A stretch of 64,000 nt of DNA. Source: a virus. The notes under the pieces were generated by a model. The model saw nothing but the letters and a program-made list of their open reading frames with translations, had not been told where the DNA came from and did no database searches. The position numbers and the translations under genes are program-made. Shown here piece by piece: positions 48,952-57,681 of this stretch (its first letter is position 1; each line of letters opens with the position of its first letter). The DNA lies in the IMG/VR virus record IMGVR_UViG_3300037171_000150, positions 1 through 64,000 of that record; one strand, given 5' to 3'.

Positions 48952-49605
48952 TTAGAAAGTGGGATCGCAGTTGATCCAGATGTCGGAAGTGACAGCGGTG
49001 GAGACTGCAGTCAATGCAATGGCGTTGCGCGAGCTGAGCGGAGCCGAACCCGAAGCCGTGCGGGTTACAACGAAGTTCCCCGTCGCGCCGATCAGCGCAT
49101 CGCCGATGGCAGTCAAGGCCACAACCGCGGCGCCCGAAAGGAATCCCTTGGTGGCGATGAAGATGAAGTTGCCATTGATGATCGTGTTCAACTGCGCGCC
49201 AGTCTTCGACCCCGGATAGCTGGTCGTATTCGGCAGAGCCCATCCCGCGAGGGAGTTCAGGTTGCCGCCCAGACCTTCCGACATCGTGCCGCTGACGGTC
49301 GTGTAGGTCTCATCCGTCCAGTAGACTGGGGCCGGATAGGCCAACCAGGCCGCACCGGTGGTCGAGACATAGCGCACATAGCGCACGATCAGCGGAGCGC
49401 CGTACCCGTTGCCGCCGTACAGCATCGACGGACCCTCGGATGCGCCCGGCGAAAGCAGATACGCCGCGCCGATGGGATTCTGCGCACCATTCGGCCAGCT
49501 TGGCGAGTTGACCGGAGGCTGAGTCGTGATCGTCGACGCATATGTGTCGATCGCGGTGTACAGGTTGCCAGTTGTGATGATCGGAAATTCTGTTCCGAGA
49601 GCCAT
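48952..49605 (-). CDS. virion structural protein, 217 aa
   Basis: A 217-residue protein, MALGTEFPIITTGNLYTAID onward, with TKGFLSGAAVVALTAIGDAL resembling the small beta signature of its neighbours. GGAGG 8 bases upstream fixes the start at 49605. Immediately downstream of the major capsid gene, hence a capsid-decoration or minor head protein is likely. Not recognised by family. Confidence 0.6.
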   Translation of the reverse strand: MALGTEFPIITTGNLYTAIDTYASTITTQPPVNSPSWPNGAQNPIGAAYLLSPGASEGPSMLYGGNGYGAPLIVRYVRYVSTTGAAWLAYPAPVYWTDETYTTVSGTMSEGLGGNLNSLAGWALPNTTSYPGSKTGAQLNTIINGNFIFIATKGFLSGAAVVALTAIGDALIGATGNFVVTRTASGSAPLSSRNAIALTAVSTAVTSDIWINCDPTF

Positions 49606-49680
49606 GTGAAGCCTCCAGCGCCGTTGCGCCATTGCAAAATTCTTGTGGGCGGGAATCACCCCGCCCCGTTCAAACCACTA

Positions 49681-50655
49681 CTAGCCCGTCACCCCGGACA
49701 AAATGAAGCCCAGCCGCGGCGCGCTGACCACAATGTTGCCGCCGAAGCAGAGCTGGCCGGCAGAATCAACCGAGTTCGGCAGTTCCTTGAAGCCGGTGAA
49801 TCCGAAGCCGAACAACTCGTGATCCGAGATGTGGACGTTCATGAAGTCGGTGTTCATGCCGAAGACGTAGCCGCTGGGCACATACTGGTCGACCACGAGC
49901 CGCTGGTTGTTGAACCGGATGGCCGTGAAGCCGATATTCTGCGCCTGGTCGACCATGATGTTGTCGTTGACGCGCTGCGCCGGGACCATTTTGTTGTAGA
50001 GCTGGTTGTAGATCGACTGCGTGGTCGCGATCAGGTTCGGCTGGCGATTGCCAAAGGTGCCCTGGCCGTAGGCCTTCTGCAGCGCGGTGATCGACAGCGG
50101 CCCACCGACATTCTGGTAGTAGCCGTTGATGCCGGTCGAGGCGCCCGAGCCGGTGGCCGCGCGCGGCAAGCCGCCGTAGGTCGGATAGTTGGTGCCGTCA
50201 TCGTACCCGGCGAGCAGGCCGTCCAGCGCAATCTGCGAGGACACGGTTCCCTGGCCGTCGTTGTAGATGTCGATCGCCAACGCCTGAGCCAGCGCCTGCG
50301 AGCCGTTGATCATCTTCTCTTCGACGAAGCTCATCACCGCATTGTTGCCCATGTTGATCGGCAACTGCGTGCCTTGAATGGTCACGTTTGCGTAGTAGAA
50401 CTTCACCGCGAAGGTCATCGCCGTGTCCGTTTGGACATAGGAGATGTCGAAGGTGGAGCCTGGGGCAAATGGACCAGCCTTCAGCGGCGCATACTGGATG
50501 GGCTGCTGAATGTAGAGGCCACCCGGAAAGGGCTTGACTGTATCACCCTTGAAGATTTGAACGAAAACTGGAGATACCTTGTAATACTCGTCCACGATCT
50601 CGGGGACAATCTCCTGCTTCGTTACTGCGCTGATGTCATTGATGTTAAGCGCCAT
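49681..50655 (-). CDS. major capsid protein
   Basis: A 324-residue capsid protein, MALNINDISAVTKQEIVPEI onward. Features include an N-terminal arm, a beta E-loop-like segment (PIQYAPLKAGPFAPGSTFDI) and a C-terminal part with DHELFGFGFTGFKELPNSVD. Position immediately after the scaffold-like gene and downstream of portal fits the order terL-portal-scaffold-capsid. GGAGG upstream supports ATG 50655 over GTG 50658. HK97-fold assignment is inferred from position and size. Confidence 0.8.
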   Translation of the reverse strand: MALNINDISAVTKQEIVPEIVDEYYKVSPVFVQIFKGDTVKPFPGGLYIQQPIQYAPLKAGPFAPGSTFDISYVQTDTAMTFAVKFYYANVTIQGTQLPINMGNNAVMSFVEEKMINGSQALAQALAIDIYNDGQGTVSSQIALDGLLAGYDDGTNYPTYGGLPRAATGSGASTGINGYYQNVGGPLSITALQKAYGQGTFGNRQPNLIATTQSIYNQLYNKMVPAQRVNDNIMVDQAQNIGFTAIRFNNQRLVVDQYVPSGYVFGMNTDFMNVHISDHELFGFGFTGFKELPNSVDSAGQLCFGGNIVVSAPRLGFILSGVTG

Positions 50656-50687
50656 CACTGGCCTCCGTGGTTAAAGTTTGTTGAGTC

Positions 50688-51404
50688 CTAGCTCGCCATT
50701 TCAACCTGGCGAGCCTGAAGCCTGTCGAGTGCCGCGGCCGCGCGCCCCGCACCGGTCGCTGGAGCACCATCCGCGCCGGTCTTGCCGCGGTTGATGAACA
50801 TTCGGATATTGCTGTTTGTCGCTGGCGGCGGAGTGGTTCCCGGTACGCCTGCGGATCCAGACCTTGCCTTCACGCGCTTCTCGACTTCTGTTTCGATGGT
50901 GCGCTCTGTCACGACCGGAGCCACGTAGTCGTTGTATGCATCGGTGATCGAACGATACCCGCGCGCCTTGGTTTCCGGCTTCTCCAGAAACGCATTGAAG
51001 TCGGCGGAGTCGAACGGCTTGCCAACCTCGCGCTCATGGCGGCCGTAGATGCGGTTCAACTCGTCGGCCCGCTGAATCGAAATCTTCACGGCGTTGTTGA
51101 CCAACTCGTCGCCGCGCGTTTTCACCACATCGGCAATCCGAGCGTCAACGGTCTCGTTGATCTTGCCGAGTTTTGCGTCGAGCATCCGATCGATCGCACT
51201 CAAATCGAACTGCCCAGCGGCGGGCGGCGGTGTGCTACGCGCCGGAGGCGGATCGACCACTTCGGCCACTGGCGGCTCATCGCCGTCGTAGTAACTGACC
51301 AACTCTTCGCCACGGGCAAGGCGGGTCGCCACCGCGCTGTTGCCCTGAATCTTCGCGAATTCTGCCGGGCTCAAAAGCCCTTTCAAATCGTCGAGCAATG
51401 CCAT
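50688..51404 (-). CDS. scaffold-like protein
   Basis: A 238-residue protein with a Pro-rich linker (about 50-65), a long helical region (IDRMLDAKLGKINETVDARI...) and a disordered C-terminus (TPPPATNSNIRMFINRGKTG). This composition, plus its position directly upstream of the capsid gene, is typical of internal scaffolding proteins. AAGGGAG precedes the ATG. Confidence 0.7.
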   Translation of the reverse strand: MALLDDLKGLLSPAEFAKIQGNSAVATRLARGEELVSYYDGDEPPVAEVVDPPPARSTPPPAAGQFDLSAIDRMLDAKLGKINETVDARIADVVKTRGDELVNNAVKISIQRADELNRIYGRHEREVGKPFDSADFNAFLEKPETKARGYRSITDAYNDYVAPVVTERTIETEVEKRVKARSGSAGVPGTTPPPATNSNIRMFINRGKTGADGAPATGAGRAAAALDRLQARQVEMAS

Positions 51405-51421
51405 ACACTACTCCCTTCGCA

Positions 51422-51793
51422 CTAAGCTGCGTGCGACTCGTCTGTTTGGGATGGTGGAGGTGATGGAGGCCCGCCAGCCGGCGGCTCCGGTGGTGCTTCT
51501 GCCGGCTTATCGTCGCCGGAATCCAAGTCTTTCGGATCTTTCTTCAAACCCTGGACAACCAGAACTTTGATGTCTTCCTTGATCTTGTCGATGCCAGGCT
51601 TCAGTTCCTTTTTGAGCTTCGACATCTTGCTCAGGACACGGTACACGCCCGTCAACCCCTTCATTAACTCCTCGTCCGCATCCGGTTCGCCGCCGGGCTT
51701 CTTTTGGGGAGGTCCACCCGCCGCAGCATCCCCGCCCGCAGGCAGGTTGTCGTAGAAATTCGGAGGGGCGGCTGTGGGGGCTGGCATTGGCAT
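51422..51793 (-). CDS. hypothetical Pro/Lys-rich protein, 123 aa
   Basis: A 123-residue protein with Pro/Gly/Ala-rich ends and a central lysine-rich helix (VLSKMSKLKKELKPGIDKIK). Disordered ends suggest a small head-assembly factor. It lies 3 bases from the upstream stop region in the head operon. Family not recognised. Confidence 0.6.
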   Translation of the reverse strand: MPMPAPTAAPPNFYDNLPAGGDAAAGGPPQKKPGGEPDADEELMKGLTGVYRVLSKMSKLKKELKPGIDKIKEDIKVLVVQGLKKDPKDLDSGDDKPAEAPPEPPAGGPPSPPPSQTDESHAA

Positions 51794-51796
51794 GGC

Positions 51797-51982
51797 TTAG
51801 TTACTCTTTCCGCGACCGTTTACCGGGTTGCCGGTTTTGACATTGACACTGTAGCCGCGCGACGAAATCGGTTCGCCGTCGTGGATCATGTGGCCGAAGA
51901 GCGCGATCTTGCCGCCGGTCATCTTGGGGGCCGTCACGGTCGGGCCAAAGGTCTCTTCGCTGACGCGATCATTCTTTGCCAT
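51797..51982 (-). CDS. hypothetical small head-operon protein, 61 aa
   Basis: A 61-residue protein, MAKNDRVSEETFGPTVTAPK onward, beta-like in its second half. AGGAG 8 bases before ATG 51982 fixes the start. It begins like a small head-associated protein. Function unknown. Confidence 0.62.
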   Translation of the reverse strand: MAKNDRVSEETFGPTVTAPKMTGGKIALFGHMIHDGEPISSRGYSVNVKTGNPVNGRGKSN

Positions 51983-52060
51983 GGGAATTACTCCTGGGTA
52001 GTGGGGGCCGGCGCACCGGCCCCAGTTCACTGTTGTGGTTGGTGCTTGACTACGCGAGAA

Positions 52061-52132
52061 CTACTTCTCGCGCTTGGAGCCGCGATGAGTCTTCCGCGAC
52101 TTGTGACCGCGCTTGTGACCTTTGCGAGCCAT
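52061..52132 (-). CDS. tiny basic peptide, 23 aa
   Basis: A 23-codon ORF, MARKGHKRGHKSRKTHRGSK plus three residues, with AAGGAGG 6 bases before the ATG, one of the best ribosome sites in the late operon. Half of its residues are Lys, Arg or His. It is likely translated and could bind DNA in the head. The size is below most gene-calling limits. Confidence 0.55.
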   Translation of the reverse strand: MARKGHKRGHKSRKTHRGSKREK

Positions 52133-52282
52133 AGGCGTCCTCCTTCTTTGGAGCGGTTTTTTAACGTGGCCTTCACCACGGTCAAGCAAGATGTTGCCAT
52201 CAAGCCTTCGATGCCAATATCGCACCACCGAGGAGGTTCCAGTCCCGCCTTGCGTCGCGAATTTTGATGGAAAATTACAGAT

Positions 52283-52312
52283 TTGCAACAATGCGCTACA
52301 ATGCGCTACTAT
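52283..52312 (+). promoter_or_regulatory. promoter TTGCAA-18-TACTAT for a leaderless mRNA
   Basis: TTGCAA (52283-52288), 18 bases, TACTAT (52307-52312), with only six bases to the ATG at 52319. No SD exists. Two tandem CAATGCGCTA copies fill the spacer. On the minus strand, the same TTGCAA is followed by a weaker CAAAAT after 16 bases. Confidence 0.65.
52289..52308 (+). repeat. tandem 10-base operator-like repeat
   Basis: Two perfect copies of CAATGCGCTA lie head to tail between the -35 and -10 boxes. The 10-base period places both on the same DNA face, and the second copy overlaps the -10 box, as expected for a repressor or activator site. Confidence 0.6.
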
Positions 52313-52318
52313 TCGTGC

Positions 52319-52492
52319 ATGGGAAACTTTTACCTCTCACCCACGCAGGTTGCATCCAAACTCCACGTTGGGGTCGAATCGATTCGCCGCTATTTGAGAT
52401 CAGGTGAATTGGTTGGGGTTCATGTCAGCCGAAAATGCTGGCGCATCTCCGATGACGACCTGAATGAGTTTTTAAAGAAACGGAAGAGTTAG
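52319..52492 (+). CDS. excisionase-like helix-turn-helix protein, 57 aa
   Basis: A 57-residue DNA-binding protein of the helix-turn-helix 17 / excisionase kind: YLSPTQVASKLHVGVESIRR is the HTH, followed by the wing LRSGELVGVHVSRKCWRISD. It may control late gene direction, integrase excision or its own promoter. It is read rightward against the leftward late operon, from a probably leaderless mRNA, and ends 2 bases before the portal stop. Start chosen at 52319; an in-frame ATG at 52283 falls inside the promoter. Confidence 0.8.
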   Translation: MGNFYLSPTQVASKLHVGVESIRRYLRSGELVGVHVSRKCWRISDDDLNEFLKKRKS

Positions 52493-52494
52493 CT

Positions 52495-54285
52495 CTACTT
52501 CTTCCCGTGTGGATGCTGCATCGCGCCCGCCGCGCCGGCCATCGCAATCTTCTCCGCGGCCTCTTCTTTGAGCTCGGCTTCGATCTTCTCCGCGTCAGCT
52601 TTTGGTACGCCCAGTTTGCGATAGAGGCCTTTGCGAGACAAGTCTCCAAGTTTGCGCATAACGAACGCCACCTGCACCTCGTCCTGTTTTTCGATGGCTA
52701 GCAGACTTCCTTTGCGAATCGAGAAGGTCGCCTGGCGGACGAACTCTTCCGGCTCCATTCCCTTTTCCAGCCACTGCCCGTAGAGCGGCTCGAAGTCCGC
52801 ATCCGTCAAGCCCTTGACGCCAAATTTCTTGATGCGGCTCTTGGATGTCTCGAACTGCATTTTGTTAGCTGTGACCATCGTGCCGACATCGGTGAGAAAA
52901 CTGTGAAGGCCGCGGCCCATGAAGCGAATCGGAATGGACCGGGAGTTCATGATCATCTCCAGCGAGTCGCCACCCGGCACCTGCTTCTTCTGCGCCGCCT
53001 GGTTGATGGCCGCCGCGCCCGAGGTCATGTCCTGCTCTTTTTCCACATCCTGCTTCATTTGGAGGACGTAGGCCGGCAACTCAGGCGGCTTCGGGAACTC
53101 AGGAGACTTCGGCGCATTGTTGTTGTACATGATCTTGCCGCCGGGCGCGCCGGGATCCATCGAATCCCAAACTGACTGCGCAAACGCCGCCTTCGGCGCC
53201 ACCATGCGCGGCTCGATCGCCGCCCGGATCATATCCATGATTCCGCCGTTGATCCGGTTCACAATGTCGCTCATCATGGCAATCGGTTCGAGTGGCGAGC
53301 AGCCGTTCGGAGACCAGGGAACCCGAATCAGCCGGAGTTTGGCGAAAGGGTACATCGCGTGCCAGTAGGGGTTCGGACCATCCTGCAGGAGCTTGCCGCC
53401 GGCCGCGATAACAAACCTGCCGCGGGGATACCAGAGGCAACCAGGTTCAACCATGTACGACCAGTTGTAATTGGCATCGCCGACCCGCTTTGTCTCGCCG
53501 GTTTCGTTTTTTGCCCCATCTTTGAACCAAAATTGCTTGAGCATGGCCTTGGGATAGCGCGACCGCTTCCCGTCCGCCTGCTTTTTGCCGAGCAACTTTT
53601 TGAGCGCCGGGTTCAGCCGGACCCACGAGGCTTCGGACATCTTGCCGGGCCTGGACATATCCCCGGTTGGCTCATTGCCTTCGAGATCTGGGTGTACATC
53701 GTTAGCCAGGTCTCCGTAGGCGCGCTTCAGGGTTTCGATGGTCACAGGCCAGCGCGCGATAACGCATTCGTCGTCCTGAATCCGGCTGCCCGCGCCAATC
53801 GTCATCACGTTGAGCGGCCCAAGCGGCATGAACTCGCAATCGCCCATTCCGTTGTTGAGCGCGGAGTTCCACTGGATTTTAGCGTAGCCCGTGTGGAGAA
53901 GTGCCCACATCACAGCCTGGGTTAGCTCCGCCTCGAAGTCGGTGAATCGCGCCCACATCCCGGTCATCTCGTTGAGCAGGTCTTGAAGTTTAGTAAACTC
54001 CTCGTCCTCGTTAGCGAATTTGACTTGGAAGTCGGGTTCGATGTCGGTGAGCAAGCCGGCCATCTCGACAAACTGCCGGAAGAGGCGGTTGACTGTGGGG
54101 CGGGAGCGGCCAAACCGGGACTTCGCGTTCCACTGCTGGCCGGAGATGTAGTCGATGAGCCGGGAGGTCAGACGGATCTCGCGGGAGTCCGCAAGTTCGC
54201 GCTCGCCTTCTTCGTAAACGGCATCTGCCCAAGCGAGAACATCCCGCTCCAGCGCCTTTTCCGGTCTCTCTTTGAAGTCAGCCAT
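52495..54285 (-). CDS. portal protein
   Basis: A 596-residue portal, the ring through which DNA enters the head. An N-terminal DYISGQQW motif is typical of podovirus-type portals. The middle carries PFAKLRLIRVPWSPNGCSPL and DIVNRINGGIMDMIRAAIEP, and the end has a long helical crown-like region. Length fits. ATG 54285 is the best ATG; a TTG eight codons upstream exists but has no SD. It is flanked by terminase on one side and scaffold on the other. Confidence 0.85.
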   Translation of the reverse strand: MADFKERPEKALERDVLAWADAVYEEGERELADSREIRLTSRLIDYISGQQWNAKSRFGRSRPTVNRLFRQFVEMAGLLTDIEPDFQVKFANEDEEFTKLQDLLNEMTGMWARFTDFEAELTQAVMWALLHTGYAKIQWNSALNNGMGDCEFMPLGPLNVMTIGAGSRIQDDECVIARWPVTIETLKRAYGDLANDVHPDLEGNEPTGDMSRPGKMSEASWVRLNPALKKLLGKKQADGKRSRYPKAMLKQFWFKDGAKNETGETKRVGDANYNWSYMVEPGCLWYPRGRFVIAAGGKLLQDGPNPYWHAMYPFAKLRLIRVPWSPNGCSPLEPIAMMSDIVNRINGGIMDMIRAAIEPRMVAPKAAFAQSVWDSMDPGAPGGKIMYNNNAPKSPEFPKPPELPAYVLQMKQDVEKEQDMTSGAAAINQAAQKKQVPGGDSLEMIMNSRSIPIRFMGRGLHSFLTDVGTMVTANKMQFETSKSRIKKFGVKGLTDADFEPLYGQWLEKGMEPEEFVRQATFSIRKGSLLAIEKQDEVQVAFVMRKLGDLSRKGLYRKLGVPKADAEKIEAELKEEAAEKIAMAGAAGAMQHPHGKK

Positions 54286-54350
54286 CGCGGAAAGTTTACC
54301 TGATGCCAAGGGTTTCGATGAGAACTTGCGGGGATATTTTCCTGGGGTGG

Positions 54351-54839
54351 TTATTCAGTGTGTGCCAGAGCCCCGGCGATGCGCGTCTCCCACTTGATGA
54401 CCTCGGCGGTCAGATTCTCCACCTGGCCGGATAGATCGGCGTTCAATTTGGCCGCAGCCACCATCTCGGCGCCGTTCTTCACGCCCAACTTTCGCAGTTC
54501 GGCCGCCTGCGCGCCGTCGATCAGAACCGGCTCGCCAGCCATGCAGCACCGGATGAGCGAGGCTATTGTCGGATGGAAGCGCTCGCCCAGCGCCTCTTTC
54601 GCTCTCATCAACACTTCCTGGTTCACCCATACCTCGGCTTTCACGTCGCCGGCTCCCGCCGCAAACCGAACCTCGGTTTTCATCATGTCCGGCTTCATCG
54701 CCCAAAACTGCGCGTGGCTGAGCCGGTGGCCCATCAAGCAAAAGCAATCCCTGTTATCCCGCATCGCCTGGACTGCAGGGCTTCCATTGTTGCGGCACAT
54801 CGGGCAGTACGCCCCGGTCACATTGTCGCCTGTCAGCAT
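54351..54839 (-). CDS. zinc-binding protein in packaging operon
   Basis: A 162-residue protein with CPMCRNNGS and CFCLMGHRL (four Cys, likely zinc), then helical segments (EVLMRAKEALGERFHPTIAS) and a C-terminal coiled coil (AAAKLNADLSGQVENLTAEV). It lies between large terminase and portal. No family recognised; a packaging accessory role is inferred. Confidence 0.62.
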   Translation of the reverse strand: MLTGDNVTGAYCPMCRNNGSPAVQAMRDNRDCFCLMGHRLSHAQFWAMKPDMMKTEVRFAAGAGDVKAEVWVNQEVLMRAKEALGERFHPTIASLIRCCMAGEPVLIDGAQAAELRKLGVKNGAEMVAAAKLNADLSGQVENLTAEVIKWETRIAGALAHTE

Positions 54840-54848
54840 TCTCGTCTC

Positions 54849-56981
54849 CTACCACTCATCGCCGAAGTCTTCCAATCCCCGCCCTGGCCCGGCGTTGGCC
54901 ATAGCGCTCTTGTAAGCCCACACCAGATCCGGAGTGATGTCCGTCGTGGCGAGGCCGTGCTTCGAGTGTAAATCAAATTCAGCGCCCATGGTGTCGAAGA
55001 TTGGCGAGTAGAGTGTATTCGCGTTGCAAACCAGAATTGGCTTCACCTGCCAGCCAGCCTTGCCTTTGATCATCGTGTCGGCTTCCGCCTGGGTGTTGTA
55101 CTGCCCGCGCTGGCGCATGATGTTGTCGTAGACGCCGTAGATGTGAAGTTCGCCGCTCTGCCGGACGTGCTCGGTCGCCGCGCTGGTCTTCAAGTGCTTC
55201 GTCGTCTCGCGCAAGCAATAGAGGCCGATCATTGCCGTCATCACGCCATCATCTTCATTTCCCTGCCCTTGAGATTTCCCGCCGTTCTCTAGCGCCGCAA
55301 AATCTACCATCTCGTCGAGCAGGTCGGCATCTCGGATAACAACTGTCCGGTCGAGCAGTGCCTCGTTCATGGTTCCGATGATCTCGTCGCGAGTCTTTGA
55401 TGTGGTCAGCCAATGCAGGTAATTGCTCGCTTGATGCGTCAGCCGGTCTTTGAATTGCGGGCGGTAAAGGTTTGGGTAATCCATGTCGCGCAACTCGTTG
55501 CCGGTTGTGATGCCGTCCTTCATGTACTCGTTGGCTACTTCGGCACCATTGTAGAAGAGGCCGATTGCCGCAACGACGTGCGCGAATTTCTTCGGAGGTA
55601 TCCAGCCCCACCAGGTCGCAACTTGTGTATCTGGCTCTATGCCTTGCCCGGCACGAAAAACATTCGCAACCGAGAAGTCTCCGCCGTTTCCAAGCGCAAC
55701 GTCATCGGACACATAGTAAGTTGCCCCCTGCTCCGGCATCTCCCAGATGTGCATTCTCTTCCCGCCACGTCCCGACTTACGTCTTGGGAGAATCTCATCA
55801 TCCGCAACTGGCATGATGTCGTCAGTGTTGAATCGCGGCGGCTCCATCGAAACCAGACTAATCTCTCCGGCATAGAGCGGCTTGCAAACCTTGTTGATTT
55901 CCTGCCATTCAAGAGAGTCGCGATCAAACGCGCAGAGGCCTGATGATTGAAACGCTTCATTGGGTGTGAGGGGATACGACTCAAGGAATCCAGCTTTGGT
56001 CCCTGAGCGCTTCGCCGCGCGCAGACGAACACGCCGGAAGTTCCAGAAAGTATCTGGTATCTCGAAGTGCTCTTCTTTTTTAATGCGCTTATTGAATGTC
56101 GTCTCTTCTTCGGATAAATCAAACGCTCCCTTGATCGGCAGATAGTATTTCTTTACCTTATAGACTGGAATCCAGACCGGGCGCATATCGCCGTCTCCAT
56201 CAACCGCCGAACTCCATTGGTCATAAAACAATCCTTGACGCCCATATCCAGTTGACTCGAAGACCTGGAAGGTGTCGAGCGCGTTCATTGACGGCTTCAC
56301 GTCGCCTTCGTAAATCTCATCGTTAGGCCAACGACTTACCTCTGAAGCATGGAGACATCTGATAGTGCGGCCGATGGCCACTCCTGAAGTTTGTGTCGCT
56401 GGAGATACTTGCAAGGCGGAGCCAAGCCCAGGGTCTACCATGCGCTCTTTCTCGTCGGCGCGCTGAAACTCAATGGCCCCTTTCTTCGTCTTGTACATAT
56501 ACTCAGGCCTCAGCCACCATGGAAGATTCGCATAGGCATTCAAGCTGAGTTTGTAGATATGCTCTGATGTTACCTCGTTCTGCGCGATAATCATTGTGAA
56601 GCAATGCGGAGTGAAGATGGTTCGATGGAACATAGCCGCCGCCGTCCAGACCGAGATACCTGTTTGCCGCGGCTTGAGAACGATAATCTTACAATAACCG
56701 TTCGCCGCCCACTCCTCGCACATCGCCTGATAGACAATCTCTTGATGGTCCCAGAATGGATAAAGGGATTTTAGAACACCTTGCTCGGTCGTGATGAAGT
56801 GGTAGTTCTCAAGATAGTAGCGGAGGTCAAGCGCTTTTTGAACTTCGTTCTCTATGAATACAAGACCGTCTTTGGGAAGTTCCGCCCAGGCGCGAGTAAT
56901 ATCCTGATCGCAGCGGATATAGTGGTCCTGCAAAACATCGATAGCGTCGTTGAGTGAGGAGTCTTTACGTGGTACTCTCAT
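54849..56981 (-). CDS. terL: terminase large subunit
   Basis: A 710-residue DNA-packaging motor: N-terminal ATPase and C-terminal nuclease. Walker A is KPRQTGIS (103-110), Walker B plus catalytic Glu is IRCLHASEVSRW (Glu214), and a motif III-like VFESTGYG follows. The nuclease part shows YYVSDDVALGNGGDFSVANV with metal-binding Asp residues. The ATG at 56981 has AGAGG upstream and overlaps the small-terminase candidate by 17 bases. Complete and probably functional. Confidence 0.92.
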   Translation of the reverse strand: MRVPRKDSSLNDAIDVLQDHYIRCDQDITRAWAELPKDGLVFIENEVQKALDLRYYLENYHFITTEQGVLKSLYPFWDHQEIVYQAMCEEWAANGYCKIIVLKPRQTGISVWTAAAMFHRTIFTPHCFTMIIAQNEVTSEHIYKLSLNAYANLPWWLRPEYMYKTKKGAIEFQRADEKERMVDPGLGSALQVSPATQTSGVAIGRTIRCLHASEVSRWPNDEIYEGDVKPSMNALDTFQVFESTGYGRQGLFYDQWSSAVDGDGDMRPVWIPVYKVKKYYLPIKGAFDLSEEETTFNKRIKKEEHFEIPDTFWNFRRVRLRAAKRSGTKAGFLESYPLTPNEAFQSSGLCAFDRDSLEWQEINKVCKPLYAGEISLVSMEPPRFNTDDIMPVADDEILPRRKSGRGGKRMHIWEMPEQGATYYVSDDVALGNGGDFSVANVFRAGQGIEPDTQVATWWGWIPPKKFAHVVAAIGLFYNGAEVANEYMKDGITTGNELRDMDYPNLYRPQFKDRLTHQASNYLHWLTTSKTRDEIIGTMNEALLDRTVVIRDADLLDEMVDFAALENGGKSQGQGNEDDGVMTAMIGLYCLRETTKHLKTSAATEHVRQSGELHIYGVYDNIMRQRGQYNTQAEADTMIKGKAGWQVKPILVCNANTLYSPIFDTMGAEFDLHSKHGLATTDITPDLVWAYKSAMANAGPGRGLEDFGDEW

Positions 56982-57678
56982 CCTCAACCTCTTCCTCGTC
57001 TTCGCCTTCGTCTCCGCCAAAATCTTTGAATTCGTCGGCGATCTCATCTTCGGCGCTGACTACCTCGGCCTCTTCGATCTCCTGTTCGTTCGCCAGGCCG
57101 ATCTGTTCGCGCTTCTTGCGAAGGATCTGCTCGAAGCTCATGCCGGGACCGAAGCCGTCTCCGGCAATACCTCCGGCATTGAATTGTTGATTCAACTGCA
57201 AAGCCGGAGTCTTCGGCTGGACCGTCTCCATCATGCCGCGGACTTGCTCAACAGTTTTCAGGCGCATCGCGGTGTCGGGATGGGTTTTCACTTTCCCGGT
57301 TTCCTTGTCCACGAAGATGACCTTCTCAGCTTTCATGCCGTCTTTGAAAACAGTGCTTACACCTTCAAGCTGGTCCATCAGCACCTGGACAGCCTTGACG
57401 TTGAGCACGGAGAGTTGGTTGCGGAAGGTCCATTCCTTGATGCGGTCAATCGACGCCTTGACGGTGAGCGGATTGACGCCCTCCTCGGCCGCCAACTGCG
57501 CTTCGGTTTTTTGAAGGCCTTCGATCTGGAACCAGCGCCGGAGATCTGCCTCGGTGGGACTCGCCAAGTTCCGATAGCGGTTCACGCGGCTCTTGCTGCG
57601 CACGGCCAGCGCCGAACCTGGCGGCGGCACAGGAGCTTTGGGTGGCCTGTCTTGCTTTATTTTTGCCGCTGCGGGCAT
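56965..57678 (-). CDS. putative terminase small subunit
   Basis: A 237-residue protein. Its position directly upstream of large terminase, a helix-turn-helix-like segment (EAQLAAEEGVNPLTVKASID), a central helical region and an acidic tail (GDEGEDEEEVEDES) are the usual layout of a small terminase that recognises phage DNA. It may set the packaging site. The basic first 35 residues could contact DNA. Confidence 0.65.
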   Translation of the reverse strand: MPAAAKIKQDRPPKAPVPPPGSALAVRSKSRVNRYRNLASPTEADLRRWFQIEGLQKTEAQLAAEEGVNPLTVKASIDRIKEWTFRNQLSVLNVKAVQVLMDQLEGVSTVFKDGMKAEKVIFVDKETGKVKTHPDTAMRLKTVEQVRGMMETVQPKTPALQLNQQFNAGGIAGDGFGPGMSFEQILRKKREQIGLANEQEIEEAEVVSAEDEIADEFKDFGGDEGEDEEEVEDESTT

Positions 57679-57681
57679 GGA

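Noticed and set aside
48445-50691. A 748-codon plus-strand ORF opposite the capsid genes.
   Set aside because: It is a shadow of GC-rich capsid genes (Arg/Ala/His-rich, no recognisable motif), with no promoter and all neighbours on the minus strand.
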